A stretch of DNA of 35,369 nucleotides from Methylococcaceae bacterium (GCA_014191975.1 BJHG01000015.1:1-35369); one strand, 5' to 3'; numbered from the stretch's first letter, positions 26,706 through 35,369 are shown. Numbers and translations are program-made. Notes: generated by a model from the letters alone, not told the origin.

Positions 26706-27905
26706 CTATAACGTCGCAATACATAACGTTTCCACAACCCAAACACCTTCCGAATTTTTCGCCAAAACTGCCGTGCAATTCAATTCAGTCGCGCCACCAA
26801 TTTGATTCGGTAATTGCTGAACGACTGCCCGATTTTGAGCGCGTAAATCACGAATTGTTTCACACAAATTCAAATCTTCAGCATACGGTGCAAAAATTAA
26901 TTCACGTTCTGGTTGCTCAATGCCATTTTGTTTATTGATTGCTGATAAAACTTTTAAATCCGCACTAAAACCGGTCGCAGGGCGTTCACGCCCAAAAATT
27001 GCACCTATATTGTCATAACGTCCACCGCGTGCGATTTCTTTGCCGATTGAAGGCACAAATGCCGCAAACACAACGCCTGTGTGATAGTGATAACCACGCA
27101 ATTCGGCTAAATCAAAACTAATTGAAAGCGACGGAAAATAACGTGCTAAAGCAGTCGAAATTGCATCTAAATCGTCTAACGCTTTTTGAACTTTTTTAAA
27201 TTTTAATAACACGTTTGCTTTTGCTAAAACCGTTTTGTCACCGTTTAATCCGGGTAATTTCAACAACGCTGTTTTTAAATCATCAGCTAAATTGTAACTT
27301 TCAAGTAATTCTTTTAATTCAGGACGTGCTTTGCGCTGAAGAACATCAAACAATTCACTTTCTTGAGTTTGTGTCAGATTTGCTTCTTCTGCCAATGCGC
27401 GATAAATTCCAACGTGACCTAAATCTAAATGCACATTCAAAACCCCTGAAACAGCAAGCATTTCAAGCATCAAACGAATCACTTCTAAATCGCTTTCTTT
27501 GCCAGCGTGACCATAAAGTTCTGCGCCAATTTGCATCGGAGAACGTGATTTTTCTAGCGTGTCGCCGCGTGTCTGTAAAATTGTTCCGACATAACACAAG
27601 CGTGTCGGATGGTCGTTTTTCAAATTATGTGCATCGATTCTTGCCACTTGTGGCGTCATATCAGCTCGGACACCGAGCATTTTTCCGCTAATTTGATCGG
27701 TTAACTTAAAGGTTTGTAAATCAAGTTCATGCCCAGAACCCGTCAACAACGAATCTAAAAAGTCGATAAATGGTGGCACAACCAACTGATAACCCCAATT
27801 GGCAAAGGTTTCGAGTAATTTCTCACGCAAAATTTCTAAACGTTGCGCTTCGTCAGGTAGTAATTCATCTATGCCTTCTGGCAAGAGCCATGCATCTGTT
27901 TGCAT
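26706..27905 (-). CDS. hisZ: ATP phosphoribosyltransferase regulatory subunit HisZ
   Basis: HisZ is a catalytically inactive histidyl-tRNA-synthetase paralogue that supports the short form of HisG in the first step of histidine synthesis. The 399-aa protein has WLLPEGIDELLPDEAQRLE, motif 2-like MLGVRADMTPQVARIDAH, RLCYVGTILQT, QIGAELYGH and a C-terminal YYHTGVVFAAFVPSIGKEIARGGRYDNI. The C-terminal anticodon-binding domain of true HisS is absent. No hisG is in the window. It is upstream of DUF2442 and purA on the same strand. Confidence 0.93.
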   Translation of the reverse strand: MQTDAWLLPEGIDELLPDEAQRLEILREKLLETFANWGYQLVVPPFIDFLDSLLTGSGHELDLQTFKLTDQISGKMLGVRADMTPQVARIDAHNLKNDHPTRLCYVGTILQTRGDTLEKSRSPMQIGAELYGHAGKESDLEVIRLMLEMLAVSGVLNVHLDLGHVGIYRALAEEANLTQTQESELFDVLQRKARPELKELLESYNLADDLKTALLKLPGLNGDKTVLAKANVLLKFKKVQKALDDLDAISTALARYFPSLSISFDLAELRGYHYHTGVVFAAFVPSIGKEIARGGRYDNIGAIFGRERPATGFSADLKVLSAINKQNGIEQPERELIFAPYAEDLNLCETIRDLRAQNRAVVQQLPNQIGGATELNCTAVLAKNSEGVWVVETLCIATL

Positions 27906-28017
27906 TCTTTATATCCAAAAAATTATGTGTTTGATATGCCGTACATTTTCTCAAGTCTTTTTTCAAATGCAAGTCATATATAAAACTCTATTAATTCTAC
28001 ATCGTTGAATTTGTGGC

Positions 28018-30276
28018 TTACATCGTCTTATTTTCGTTTGTAATTTCCCAACAATAATGAATTTTCATATCACGTAAAAAATCTTCAGGAATGGTTTGCG
28101 CTGTAATATCTGTGATGCTCAAACCTTCAAAAATACTCGCATCAAATTTAAACTTCCTAAAGTTGGTTGAAAAATATAATACACCGTCTTTTGTAAGCAA
28201 TTTTGCTGAATTTTTAATAAGTTGAATGTAATCTCGCTGAACATCAAAAACATCATCCATTTTTTTAGAATTTGAAAACGTTGGTGGATCCAAGAAAATT
28301 AAATCGTATTGTCGAGCAGCATTTTTTGCTTCTTTTTCTAACCATTCAACACAATCGGCTTGAATAAATTCGTGTCGCCCCGTGGTCGAATTTAATGCTA
28401 AATTATCTTTTGCCCACTGCAAATACGTATTAGACATATCAACAGTTGTCGTAATTGCCGCACCACCAACTGCCGCATGAATTGTTGCGCTGCCTGTGTA
28501 AGAAAATAAATTTAAAAAACGTTTTCCTTTAGCTTCCTTTTGAATTCGCAAACGAATCGAACGGTGATCTAAAAATAAACCTGTATCTAAATAATTTTCA
28601 AAATTCACCAATAACTTGCAATCACCTTCGATAATTGTATGAAAAACTTCAGACTCAGCCTGTTTTTCATATTGATCTGTATTACGTTGTTTCCGACGAA
28701 TTTTTAACAAAACTTGTGCTTTCGGTACGTTTAAAACACGAGGGATTTCCGCAAGTAAACCCGATAAACGTGAATCCGCCTTGTCTTGATCTACGCTTTT
28801 GGGTGATTGGTATTCTTGAACATTTACCCACGTTTTATCATCGCAATGATAAACATCAACAGCCGCAGCATATTCTGGTAAATCTGCATCATAAACACGA
28901 TATGCAAAGACGTTATTTTGTTTTGCCCATTTTGATAATTTTTTCAGATTTTTTTGCAGCCGATTAGCAAACATCGGCGCGTCGAATTTTTCGGAATTGT
29001 CATCAATAATTTCGGCTTGAGCGACTTCAATAATTTTCTCAATGCGCTGCTCAATTGCCTCTTCAATGGGTTGCTCGATACGTTGTTCAAAAAGTCTTTC
29101 TTTAGGAATGAAAAACGATTTTTCTTCAATCGATAATCGTAGCAATCGACATTCTAACGCGCCGTTAAATAGTGTAATTGGTTTTTGCGAACGAATTCCT
29201 AAGCGAAAACCTAGCTCTGGATTACTGATAATGAACGCGGCTTGCCAACCCACAAAGTGACTTCTTAATGTTTGTCCAAATTGCTCGTACAAAATCGCTG
29301 TTTCAGCTTCGTCACCCAACCGTTCGCCATAAGGTGGATTACAAATAACCAGACCTTTTTCCCAGCTTTCAGGTGGTTTTGCGTCTAAAATATCGCGTCG
29401 TTCGATATGAATTTTGCTTTGAAAACCCGCATTTGCAACATGGGCTAATGCTGTATTAACCGTGTTTTTATTTTTATCAAAACCAACGATCATCGGCAAT
29501 TTCTTCATGCCAACAATTTTGCGCCATTCGGCATCACGTCGCAAATTTTGCCAGCATTCCACATCATGTTTTTTCCAGCCTAGAAAACCAAAATAATCAC
29601 GCCCCAAAGCAGGCGCAACATCTGCCGCAATCATCGCACCTTCTAACAACAGCGTTCCCGAACCACACATGGGGTCTAAAAGTGATTTTCCCTCTGCTGC
29701 TAATTTCGCCCAACCACAACGTAACAACATTGCCGCTGCTAAATTTTCTTTCATTGGTGCTTCAATGCTGACATCCCGATAGCCACGTTTATGCAAACTT
29801 TCACCAGACAAATCCAAACTTAAATCCGCTTTATCACCATTCAAATGAATGTTAATTCGAAGATTCGGACGTTCGGTGCTAATGCTCGGACGCACACCGA
29901 ATTTGTCACGCATTTGATCTACGATTGCATCCTTGACTTTCAATGCACCAAAATGACTATTTGTGATAACTGTTGAATTTTTTGAGCTAAACGACACAGC
30001 AAAACTATCTTCTGCATTGAAATGCTCAAACCAATTAATTTCTTGAATGGCACGATATAAATCATCTTGGCTTCGAACTTCAAACGAACTTAAAACGAGC
30101 AAAACGCGATTTGCTACCCGTGACCATAAGCACACACGATATGCCATTTCTAAATCACCTGAAAAGGCAACACCAGCAGTGGTAGCTTTAAATTCTGTGA
30201 TACCTAAAGAACGTAATTCATCGGTTAAAATGCCTTCGAGTGCTTTTGGAGTTGTGGCGAAAAATTGAAATGTCAT
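28018..30276 (-). CDS. rlmL: Fused 23S rRNA methyltransferase RlmKL (m2G2445 / m7G2069)
   Basis: From ATG 30276 the product has 752 aa. The order is an N-terminal THUMP domain (FATTPKALEGILTDELRSLG to about 160), the RlmL N2-guanine methyltransferase with DPMCGSGTLLLEGA and NPPYGERLGD, a linker, and the RlmK-type domain with FLNLFSYTGSATIHAA and FLDPPTFSNSKKM. The linker carries a Glu/Arg/Ile repeat segment (RIEQPIEEAIEQRIEKIIE) that looks like an inserted helical spacer and may explain why it is about 50 aa longer than the E. coli protein (about 702 aa). An upstream ATG (30315) abuts the T-run of the tRNA terminator, so the inner start is preferred. Confidence 0.93.
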   Translation of the reverse strand: MTFQFFATTPKALEGILTDELRSLGITEFKATTAGVAFSGDLEMAYRVCLWSRVANRVLLVLSSFEVRSQDDLYRAIQEINWFEHFNAEDSFAVSFSSKNSTVITNSHFGALKVKDAIVDQMRDKFGVRPSISTERPNLRINIHLNGDKADLSLDLSGESLHKRGYRDVSIEAPMKENLAAAMLLRCGWAKLAAEGKSLLDPMCGSGTLLLEGAMIAADVAPALGRDYFGFLGWKKHDVECWQNLRRDAEWRKIVGMKKLPMIVGFDKNKNTVNTALAHVANAGFQSKIHIERRDILDAKPPESWEKGLVICNPPYGERLGDEAETAILYEQFGQTLRSHFVGWQAAFIISNPELGFRLGIRSQKPITLFNGALECRLLRLSIEEKSFFIPKERLFEQRIEQPIEEAIEQRIEKIIEVAQAEIIDDNSEKFDAPMFANRLQKNLKKLSKWAKQNNVFAYRVYDADLPEYAAAVDVYHCDDKTWVNVQEYQSPKSVDQDKADSRLSGLLAEIPRVLNVPKAQVLLKIRRKQRNTDQYEKQAESEVFHTIIEGDCKLLVNFENYLDTGLFLDHRSIRLRIQKEAKGKRFLNLFSYTGSATIHAAVGGAAITTTVDMSNTYLQWAKDNLALNSTTGRHEFIQADCVEWLEKEAKNAARQYDLIFLDPPTFSNSKKMDDVFDVQRDYIQLIKNSAKLLTKDGVLYFSTNFRKFKFDASIFEGLSITDITAQTIPEDFLRDMKIHYCWEITNENKTM

Positions 30277-30315
30277 TTGTTGTTTACTTCCGAAAACGTT
30301 AAATTGTTTGGGCAT

Positions 30316-30351
30316 AAAAAAAGAGCGTTACACTTTCGCGTAACGCTCTTT
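30316..30351 (-). terminator. Terminator downstream of tRNA-Leu
   Basis: A 12-bp perfect stem (AAAGAGCGTTAC / GTAACGCTCTTT) gives a run of seven T's on the minus strand. It lies 7 bases after the tRNA 3' end and about 40 bases before the rlmKL start codon, so rlmKL needs readthrough or a promoter overlapping the hairpin. Confidence 0.88.
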
Positions 30352-30357
30352 AGATTT

Positions 30358-30444
30358 TGGTGCCTTGGGCCGGAGTCGAACCGGCACGTCCTCACGAACG
30401 AGGGATTTTAAGTCCCTTGCGTCTACCAATTTCGCCACCAAGGC
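30358..30444 (-). tRNA. tRNA-Leu (anticodon UAA)
   Basis: Read on the minus strand, the 87-base RNA starts GCCTTGGTGGCGAAATTGGT, has anticodon loop CTTAAAA with UAA, a long variable arm (CGTTCGTGAGGACG), the T-arm GGTTCGACTCC, an acceptor stem pairing GCCTTGG with CCAAGGC, discriminator A and an encoded CCA. The long variable arm and A73 are typical of leucine tRNAs. Confidence 0.97.
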
Positions 30445-30465
30445 AAGTAACTTGATAAGCCACAC

Positions 30466-30471
30466 ATTATA
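30466..30471 (-). promoter_or_regulatory. -10 box for tRNA-Leu
   Basis: A perfect TATAAT on the minus strand lies about 21 bases before the mature tRNA 5' end, giving a short leader. The -35 region is weak. The remainder of 30445-30630 is very AT-rich and holds the unlocated start of rluC transcription. Confidence 0.5.
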
Positions 30472-30630
30472 TATAAAAATTAAAAATAAACTAGATTTTT
30501 ATGCAATTTTTATCTTTTTCTATTCAATTCGAATTTGTTCCAAGACTTAAATTTAAAATTAAATCTTTTGATTTATTTGTTTTTTAAGTAAATTGCAATG
30601 TTTATCCATGACAGAATTCATCCAACTTAA

Positions 30631-31593
30631 ATGACAACAGATCAAAACCAACTCCCCACAAAAGTCACTCAAGTAGAAATTACTGAAGAAAATCACGATC
30701 AACGATTAGATAATTTTTTAATTACACGCTTAAAAGGCGTGCCAAAAAGTCACATTTACCGCATCGTTCGTAAAGGCGAAGTGCGTGTAAACAAAGGGCG
30801 TGTTGATGTAAATTATCGATTAGCCACCGGCGATATTGTGCGAATTCCACCCGTGCGAATTGCAGAACGTAGCGAAGAAGTTTTCGTCCCAACAAACTTA
30901 AAAGAAGCCTTGCAACACAGTATTTTATACGAAGATGATGGTTTTTTGGTTGTGAATAAACCCGCTGGTTTCGCGGTTCACGGCGGAACAGGCGTGAGTT
31001 CTGGTATTATTGAAGGCATACGTTTATTGCGTCCTGAAGCGCATTTTTTAGAATTGGTTCATCGCTTAGACAAAGACACCTCGGGCTGCTTAATCATTGC
31101 GAAAAAACGCAGCGCATTACGGGCTTTCCACGCTATTTTTAGAGAAAACAAAATTCACAAAACTTACACTGCACTGCTTGCGGGTCAATGGAAAAAGAAA
31201 AAATTGATCGTCAACGCGCCACTTTTGAAAAATGTCGCTAAAGGTGGTGAGCGCATGGTGACAATTAACGCGGCGGGGAAGGAAGCCGAAACCGTTTTTA
31301 CTCGTTTAACGATGTTTGAAAATTCAACGCTCGTTGAAGCAGCACCAAAAACAGGTCGCACGCATCAAATTCGTGTTCATGCTGTGCATTTAGGGCATCC
31401 AATTATTGGCGACGAACGTTATGGACGCGACGATATAAATTTAACGTTTAAACAAAAAGGCTATAAACGCATGTTTTTACACGCAACAACATTGACGTTT
31501 TCACATTATGTAACGGGCGAATCCATGAAAATCACCGCACCTTTGCCGCCACAACTTGAGCAGTTATTGAACAATGAAAAGCCTCTTATTTGA
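30631..31593 (+). CDS. rluC: 23S rRNA pseudouridine synthase RluC
   Basis: RluC makes pseudouridines 955, 2504 and 2580 of 23S rRNA in E. coli. The 320-aa protein has an S4 RNA-binding domain (about residues 20-80, DQRLDNFLITRLKGVPKSHIY) and the RluA-family catalytic domain with VVNKPAGFAVHGG, the catalytic HRLDKDTSG (Asp147), KTYTALLAG, PKTGRTHQIRVH and GHPIIGDERYG. RluC is chosen over RluA/RluD from the N-terminal and S4 pattern. It is first in a compact rluC-ubiC-dtd run and overlaps ubiC by 20 bases. Confidence 0.92.
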   Translation: MTTDQNQLPTKVTQVEITEENHDQRLDNFLITRLKGVPKSHIYRIVRKGEVRVNKGRVDVNYRLATGDIVRIPPVRIAERSEEVFVPTNLKEALQHSILYEDDGFLVVNKPAGFAVHGGTGVSSGIIEGIRLLRPEAHFLELVHRLDKDTSGCLIIAKKRSALRAFHAIFRENKIHKTYTALLAGQWKKKKLIVNAPLLKNVAKGGERMVTINAAGKEAETVFTRLTMFENSTLVEAAPKTGRTHQIRVHAVHLGHPIIGDERYGRDDINLTFKQKGYKRMFLHATTLTFSHYVTGESMKITAPLPPQLEQLLNNEKPLI

Positions 31594-32110
31594 GTCTGAA
31601 CCGAAATGGATTTTTTCGTCGCATTCTATTCGTCAAAATCTACCATCTGATTTGAACTCGTGGCTGAATGAATCCGAATCACTCACTCAACGACTCCGAA
31701 ACCAATTTGAAAACATCCGTGTGCAAGTGCTATTTGAAAAGCAGGAAACCCCATTTTTAACTGAGTGGCGAACATTAAATTTACCTGAGAAACGTTATTG
31801 CTTGGTGCGCGAAGTGGTTTTACTTTCGAATCAAATGCCATTAATTTTGGCTCGAACCGTGATACCAGGGAAAACATTGAAAATTACACAAGGCAATTTA
31901 GCACGTTTAGGTTCGCGTCCATTGGGTGAGATTTTATTTTCCACACCGAGTTTAGAACGTGAATCGTGCGGTATCGTGAAGATTGAACCGATGTTGTGGG
32001 CAACAGATTTTGACATCATTGCCCCATTATGGGGGCGACGCACACAATACAGCATTTGCAAACAACCCATGTTAGTCAGTGAGTTTTTTTTACCGAGCTT
32101 ATTTTTATGA
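31574..32110 (+). CDS. ubiC: Chorismate pyruvate-lyase UbiC
   Basis: UbiC splits chorismate to 4-hydroxybenzoate and pyruvate, the first committed step of ubiquinone synthesis. The 178-aa product is near the usual size (165-185 aa). It has LTQRLRN near the N-terminus, YCLVREVVLLSNQMPLILARTVIPG in the middle, RLGSRPLGEILFS and a C-terminal PLWGRRTQYSI, matching the UbiC pattern with conserved Arg and Glu for chorismate binding. No ubiA follows. Instead dtd overlaps by ATGA. Ubiquinone fits a respiratory lifestyle. Confidence 0.88.
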   Translation: MKSLLFESEPKWIFSSHSIRQNLPSDLNSWLNESESLTQRLRNQFENIRVQVLFEKQETPFLTEWRTLNLPEKRYCLVREVVLLSNQMPLILARTVIPGKTLKITQGNLARLGSRPLGEILFSTPSLERESCGIVKIEPMLWATDFDIIAPLWGRRTQYSICKQPMLVSEFFLPSLFL

Positions 32111-32544
32111 TTACGATTATTCAACGTGTCACAGAAGCGAGTGTTACCGTCAATGGGAATGTCATTGGGCAAATCAAACAGGGGATTTTAGCCTTAGTTG
32201 CAGTCGAAAAAATGGATACGATTCCAATTGCCGAACGGTTGTTAGAGCGAATTTTGAATTACCGAATTTTTGCTGATACGAATGACAAAATGAATTTAAG
32301 TTTACGCGATATTAAAGGTGGATTGTTGCTCGTGCCACAATTTACGTTGGCTGCGAATACCGATAAAGGGAATCGCCCGAGTTTTGCGTCAGCTGCGCCC
32401 CCAGAATTTGGACGTAAAATGTTTTCATACTTACAAAAATATACGATTCAGAATTTTGAAAGTGTTCAATTTGGCCAATTTGGCGCAGATATGAAAGTTA
32501 CGTTAATTAACGATGGACCAGTCACATTTACACTGAAAGTCTAA
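32107..32544 (+). CDS. dtd: D-aminoacyl-tRNA deacylase Dtd
   Basis: Dtd removes D-amino acids (and glycine from tRNA-Ala) from charged tRNAs. The 145-aa protein is standard length and has MITIIQRVTEASVTVNG, LLERILNYRIFADTNDKMNLS, LVPQFTLAANTDKGNRPSF and a C-terminal NDGPVTFTL with the cross-subunit Gly-Pro motif. The usual SQFT reads PQFT here, a Ser-to-Pro change next to the active-site Gln/Phe/Thr. It overlaps ubiC by ATGA, and its stop overlaps the stop of the convergent 48-aa peptide gene. Confidence 0.95.
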   Translation: MITIIQRVTEASVTVNGNVIGQIKQGILALVAVEKMDTIPIAERLLERILNYRIFADTNDKMNLSLRDIKGGLLLVPQFTLAANTDKGNRPSFASAAPPEFGRKMFSYLQKYTIQNFESVQFGQFGADMKVTLINDGPVTFTLKV

Positions 32545-32687
32545 TCATCGTCATCGGAATAAGGTTTCGGCGTTACACCGTCAGGGATTTTATGGCTATT
32601 CCCAGACCGTAACAAAGTCAATAAGCCACCAATAATAAACAACATAATCACAATAAAAATGAAAATTCCCATGTGGTTTATACCCAT
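32541..32687 (-). CDS. 48-aa membrane peptide, DUF2897-like
   Basis: ATG 32687 to TAG 32541 encodes MGINHMGIFIFIVIMLFIIG, then GLLTLLRSGNSHKIPDG, VTPKPYSDDDD. It has one membrane helix, a basic segment after it, and an acidic tail with PYSDDDD, which resembles DUF2897 peptides of gammaproteobacteria as I recall them. Its ATG shares one base with the histidine kinase stop (TGATG at 32689-32685), implying translational coupling, and its stop overlaps dtd's by two bases. ATG 32672 is an alternative start. Confidence 0.6.
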   Translation of the reverse strand: MGINHMGIFIFIVIMLFIIGGLLTLLRSGNSHKIPDGVTPKPYSDDDD

Positions 32688-33940
32688 CAAACAATTTCTG
32701 AAATCGGAAACAATAATTTAAACGTGGTGCCGTGATTAAATTCAATTTGGTTAGAATCAACCAAAAGATGTCCACTCGATTGATGAACAATACCGCTCAC
32801 CGCTGACAAACCTAATCCAGTACCTTCGCCTTGTGGTTTTGTGGTGAAAAATGGATCGAAAAGACGACTAATAATTTTCAGATCAATGCCCGTACCATTA
32901 TCCGCCACGCATAATTCAATAAAATCGCCTTCAATCATCGACGCACACGCTACACAATAGGTATTGCTATTCGTGGTTTTTTTCAACGAAATAGTAATTA
33001 CGCCAAGATGTTCTTTCATCGCATCTCGGGCATTGACCGCTAAATTCGTTACGATTTGATGTAAATCTATCGCGTCAATTTGAATCATTTCGTCACAGTC
33101 GAACACGGTTTCAAGTCTAATTCGACTGGTTAATGCAGGTCGCAACATATCCAAAACTTCTTGAATAACCCATTGTGTCGGTTGGATATTAGTTACTTCA
33201 ACATCGTCATTTTGGCGACAATACGTCAGCATTTTGTTAATGAGTTCTACTGCACGTTTACCCGCTAAATCGATTTGTTTGGTGTTATTTTCAAGTTCAA
33301 TTTTTAAACTTTCATCCGACATATCATCATGAACATACTGATTCATCTCGTTGTAACCAAGCATACACGTTAAAATATTATTAAAATCGTGAGCAATACT
33401 AGACGTTAATCGCCCGATACTTTCTAATTTTTGCATGTGATTAACTTGGTGATTCAAAAGAATATTTTGTTCAAGTGCCAATGCAAGTTCAGTCACACGC
33501 TTTTCTTTTTCTGAATTTTGAAATGCTAACTCTGTATTTGCAATCGCGAGTTCCTCAGCACGCTTTTCTTTTTCTGAATTTTGAAATGCCAATTCTATAT
33601 TGGTGACCAATTGCGTATCGACAAGTTGATTGGTGACGAATTGCATATCGACAAGTTGCTGTATTTTATAGTGTCGAATGGCAGACATCAGCACAGTAAC
33701 TATGACAATCGTAGTCAATAAACCCCCAACTCCTAATATCAACCAGATATTACTTGAATGATGTTGTAAAAAATAATCAGAGGTTGGTTTCACTTCAAAT
33801 TCCCACACACGCCCGCCAACATTAAATGTGGCACGACTTACCAATATTCGCGAATCCTCTCTTAGTGGTTTTGAGTTTAAATTAGTGTTGCCATTGGAAG
33901 ACAAAACTTGCTGATTATCGACTGCATCGATGTCAAGCAA
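32687..33940 (-). CDS. Histidine kinase part still open (remnant or truncated kinase)
   Basis: This 417-aa reading frame begins at TTG 33940 after the in-frame stop. It keeps the end of the CHASE domain, one transmembrane helix (about residues 65-87), a coiled coil with duplicated segments (ELAFQNSEKEKR twice, LVDTQLVTN-like units twice), the phosphoacceptor H184 in SIAHDFNN, the N-box NLAVNARDAM, and the G boxes. All kinase residues look intact, so if translation restarts it could give an unsensing kinase. No good ribosome binding site was seen, and it is more likely a fragment of the gene above. Confidence 0.5.
   Translation of the reverse strand: MLDIDAVDNQQVLSSNGNTNLNSKPLREDSRILVSRATFNVGGRVWEFEVKPTSDYFLQHHSSNIWLILGVGGLLTTIVIVTVLMSAIRHYKIQQLVDMQFVTNQLVDTQLVTNIELAFQNSEKEKRAEELAIANTELAFQNSEKEKRVTELALALEQNILLNHQVNHMQKLESIGRLTSSIAHDFNNILTCMLGYNEMNQYVHDDMSDESLKIELENNTKQIDLAGKRAVELINKMLTYCRQNDDVEVTNIQPTQWVIQEVLDMLRPALTSRIRLETVFDCDEMIQIDAIDLHQIVTNLAVNARDAMKEHLGVITISLKKTTNSNTYCVACASMIEGDFIELCVADNGTGIDLKIISRLFDPFFTTKPQGEGTGLGLSAVSGIVHQSSGHLLVDSNQIEFNHGTTFKLLFPISEIV
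33475..33600 (-). repeat. Coding direct repeats in the kinase coiled coil
   Basis: Two near-identical segments share CGCTTTTCTTTTTCTGAATT (plus-strand reading) followed by TTGAAATGC and encode ELAFQNSEKEKR. A shorter pair with TTGGTGAC lies at about 33602-33660. These heptad-like units lengthen the signalling helix between membrane and HisKA. Confidence 0.7.
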
Positions 33941-35369
33941 CCGATAAGATAAACCGGATAAATCTTAATCTTTGAAAGCAGTTTGCAACACTTCAACACC
34001 GCGAAATTTAGCAAAGGTGTAACCTAAAATAGCCGCGCGTCTTTGTTCGATTGTATCGTGTGGCACATCATGTTTATAAACGGGGAGAAAAGCAATAACG
34101 CCATTGTATTTTCCCTTTTCTTGAAGTAAAACTATTTTTTTGTGATAGATAGTTCGCCAGTATCTCTGGCTCTATCAATCGCATCACGGTGTGACTCAGT
34201 CGAATAAACGTCGAAATTAAGGCTACCTGTTAAGTTTTTTGGTTCAATATAACGAATCGGGATATATTCCGCACGATTTTCAGCCTGCACCAATTTTTTA
34301 TCCAAATTGAATTCTGTAATGTGAAAATCTAAAGCACCTTGATGTTTTAAACTATTTTCAAACGCTTCGCGTTCGTTCGCTTTGATAATGGCTGCAAATC
34401 CCAAGTTCATCATACTTGGATGATTTTTTAACGATGGTGAAACAAACAAATTAAATTCATGACCAGTAATAGATTCTGACGCATTGTAAAAGCTATTCAA
34501 CGACTTTAGCGCGTTCAAATCTTCATTAATAGATGTTTTTATTATGGTTTCTAATATTTTTGCACGTTCGTTAAATTCCATTTCTATGCGGATATTGCTG
34601 GTTTTTATTTCATAAATAACTCCCGTAATCATCAGCAACAAGATCGTAAAAATCGGTAATATTATCCCCAGGCGCTGCCCTTGCCAAATGGGGTTTTCTG
34701 TCGATAAGCAAACTAAAGTCAATGGCGTAAAAATTATAATACCCAAAGCATCGCCACCCCACCAAGACAGCCAATTTAGGATAGATATTTCGACTGGCAT
34801 TGAACCTATCGTGACAAGGAACCAAACTGACAGCGTCGAATTTACCAATGCGCTTATGAAACCGCCAATAAGAAAAAACAACATAATATTTCTGTTGTTA
34901 GATAAGATATTGGGTTTCCCTGCAAATGATTGAACCAAATAACCACCAATCAAGGCTTGCAGCGTTGCGCCGCCTGAAATTGCAAATGTAATCAGCATTG
35001 AATTTAAATCGGTTCTTGCACTATCCGATGCAATAGTGTTCAGTAAAAATGCCCCAATAAAAATCCCCCAGCCTGCCCGATTTCCATAAAGTAGAACGCT
35101 TGCCAACGCAATTCCCGCCGAAGGGAAAATAACAGTTGCATAAATTAGGTGGAATAACAAGTACATCCCCTATTTTTCCAGTAATTAAATAAGCGACTGC
35201 GATACCCATTATTTGGATAAAGTACATTAAAAATGGATACTTAGGATACAGTCAAAAATAACATCCCGAATTAGCAATGATTTAAAACGACACGATAATT
35301 CCATTTTGCAAGATGAGCATCAAAAGCAATGTCCGAGTTTTTAATGAAATCAATAGTACATTTCTTTCC

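Larger units (their letters stand above)
32687..35227 (-). pseudogene. MASE1-CHASE sensor histidine kinase with three lesions
   Basis: From ATG 35227 the frame reads a MASE1 start (AVAYLITGKIGDVLVIPPN), then shifts: one extra T near 35141-35150 moves YATVIFPSAGIALASVLLYG into the next frame. That ORF carries MASE1 helices and most of a CHASE domain and stops at TAG 34132 after an A7 run (34135-34141). One more A would continue IVLLQEKGKYNGVIAFLPVY. TAA then lies in frame at 33965-33967. The last part (to 32687) has a membrane helix, a repeat-rich coiled coil, HisKA SIAHDFNNIL and HATPase motifs DNGTGID and GEGTGLGL. If repaired it would be about 847 aa. No response regulator adjoins. Confidence 0.85.

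Noticed and set aside
27215-27691. 158-aa frame opposite hisZ
   Set aside because: It is the shadow of a well-conserved HisZ reading frame with no independent support.
33475-33660. Repeats in the kinase as a CRISPR-like array
   Set aside because: They are in-frame coiled-coil codons with no unique spacers.

Overview
The window looks like chromosome of an AT-rich gammaproteobacterium. The evidence is the gene set and its order: class I fumarase, ubiC, dtd, yaeQ, yehS, creA, DUF1244, the hisZ-purA neighbourhood, a fused rlmKL and an E. coli-length prfB with the codon-26 UGA frameshift. Heme and disulfide proteins plus a full menaquinone-independent housekeeping set would fit a respiring aquatic bacterium. 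A methanotroph-like or sulfur-oxidiser-like lineage is possible, but the sequence alone does not fix this.

Layout. 1-379 is the end of an IS3-family insertion sequence that runs out of the left edge. 529-5604 is an envelope redox cluster on the + strand: a TlpA-type thioredoxin, a tiny Gly/Cys-tailed DUF4266 lipoprotein, a broken DUF3570 gene, dsbD, and an exported protein with one CxxCH heme motif and three Cys repeats. An ABC1/UbiB-family kinase-like gene follows. 7183-8833 (- strand) is a terD-terD-creA operon. 9107-12776 (+) carries dnaB, nadA, a 37-aa membrane peptide, DUF1244 and a methyltransferase. 12757-17599 (-) is one tight operon, yehS-prfB-truD-MOSC-cobQ, in which cobQ is frameshifted. 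17716-21204 (+) holds yaeQ, a DksA-type zinc finger, fumarase, a small membrane-anchored protein and uppP, followed by a separately promoted periplasmic protein at 21343. 21803-30444 (-) holds sucA, a small conserved protein, purA, DUF2442, hisZ, rlmKL and tRNA-Leu(UAA). 30631-32544 (+) is rluC-ubiC-dtd. 32541-35227 (-) is a MASE1-CHASE sensor histidine kinase gene with three separate lesions, followed by an intact 48-aa membrane peptide.

Most genes are housekeeping. The unusual parts are three interrupted genes (DUF3570, cobQ, sensor kinase), the recoded prfB, an orphan terminator between terD and dnaB, an operator-like palindrome before dsbD, and the TlpA/DUF4266/DsbD/cytochrome group, which is the best candidate for a poorly described system. 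No CRISPR array, prophage or plasmid module was seen, and no gene-free stretch longer than 300 bases exists. The longest gaps are 8834-9106, 30445-30630, 380-528 and 35228-35369.
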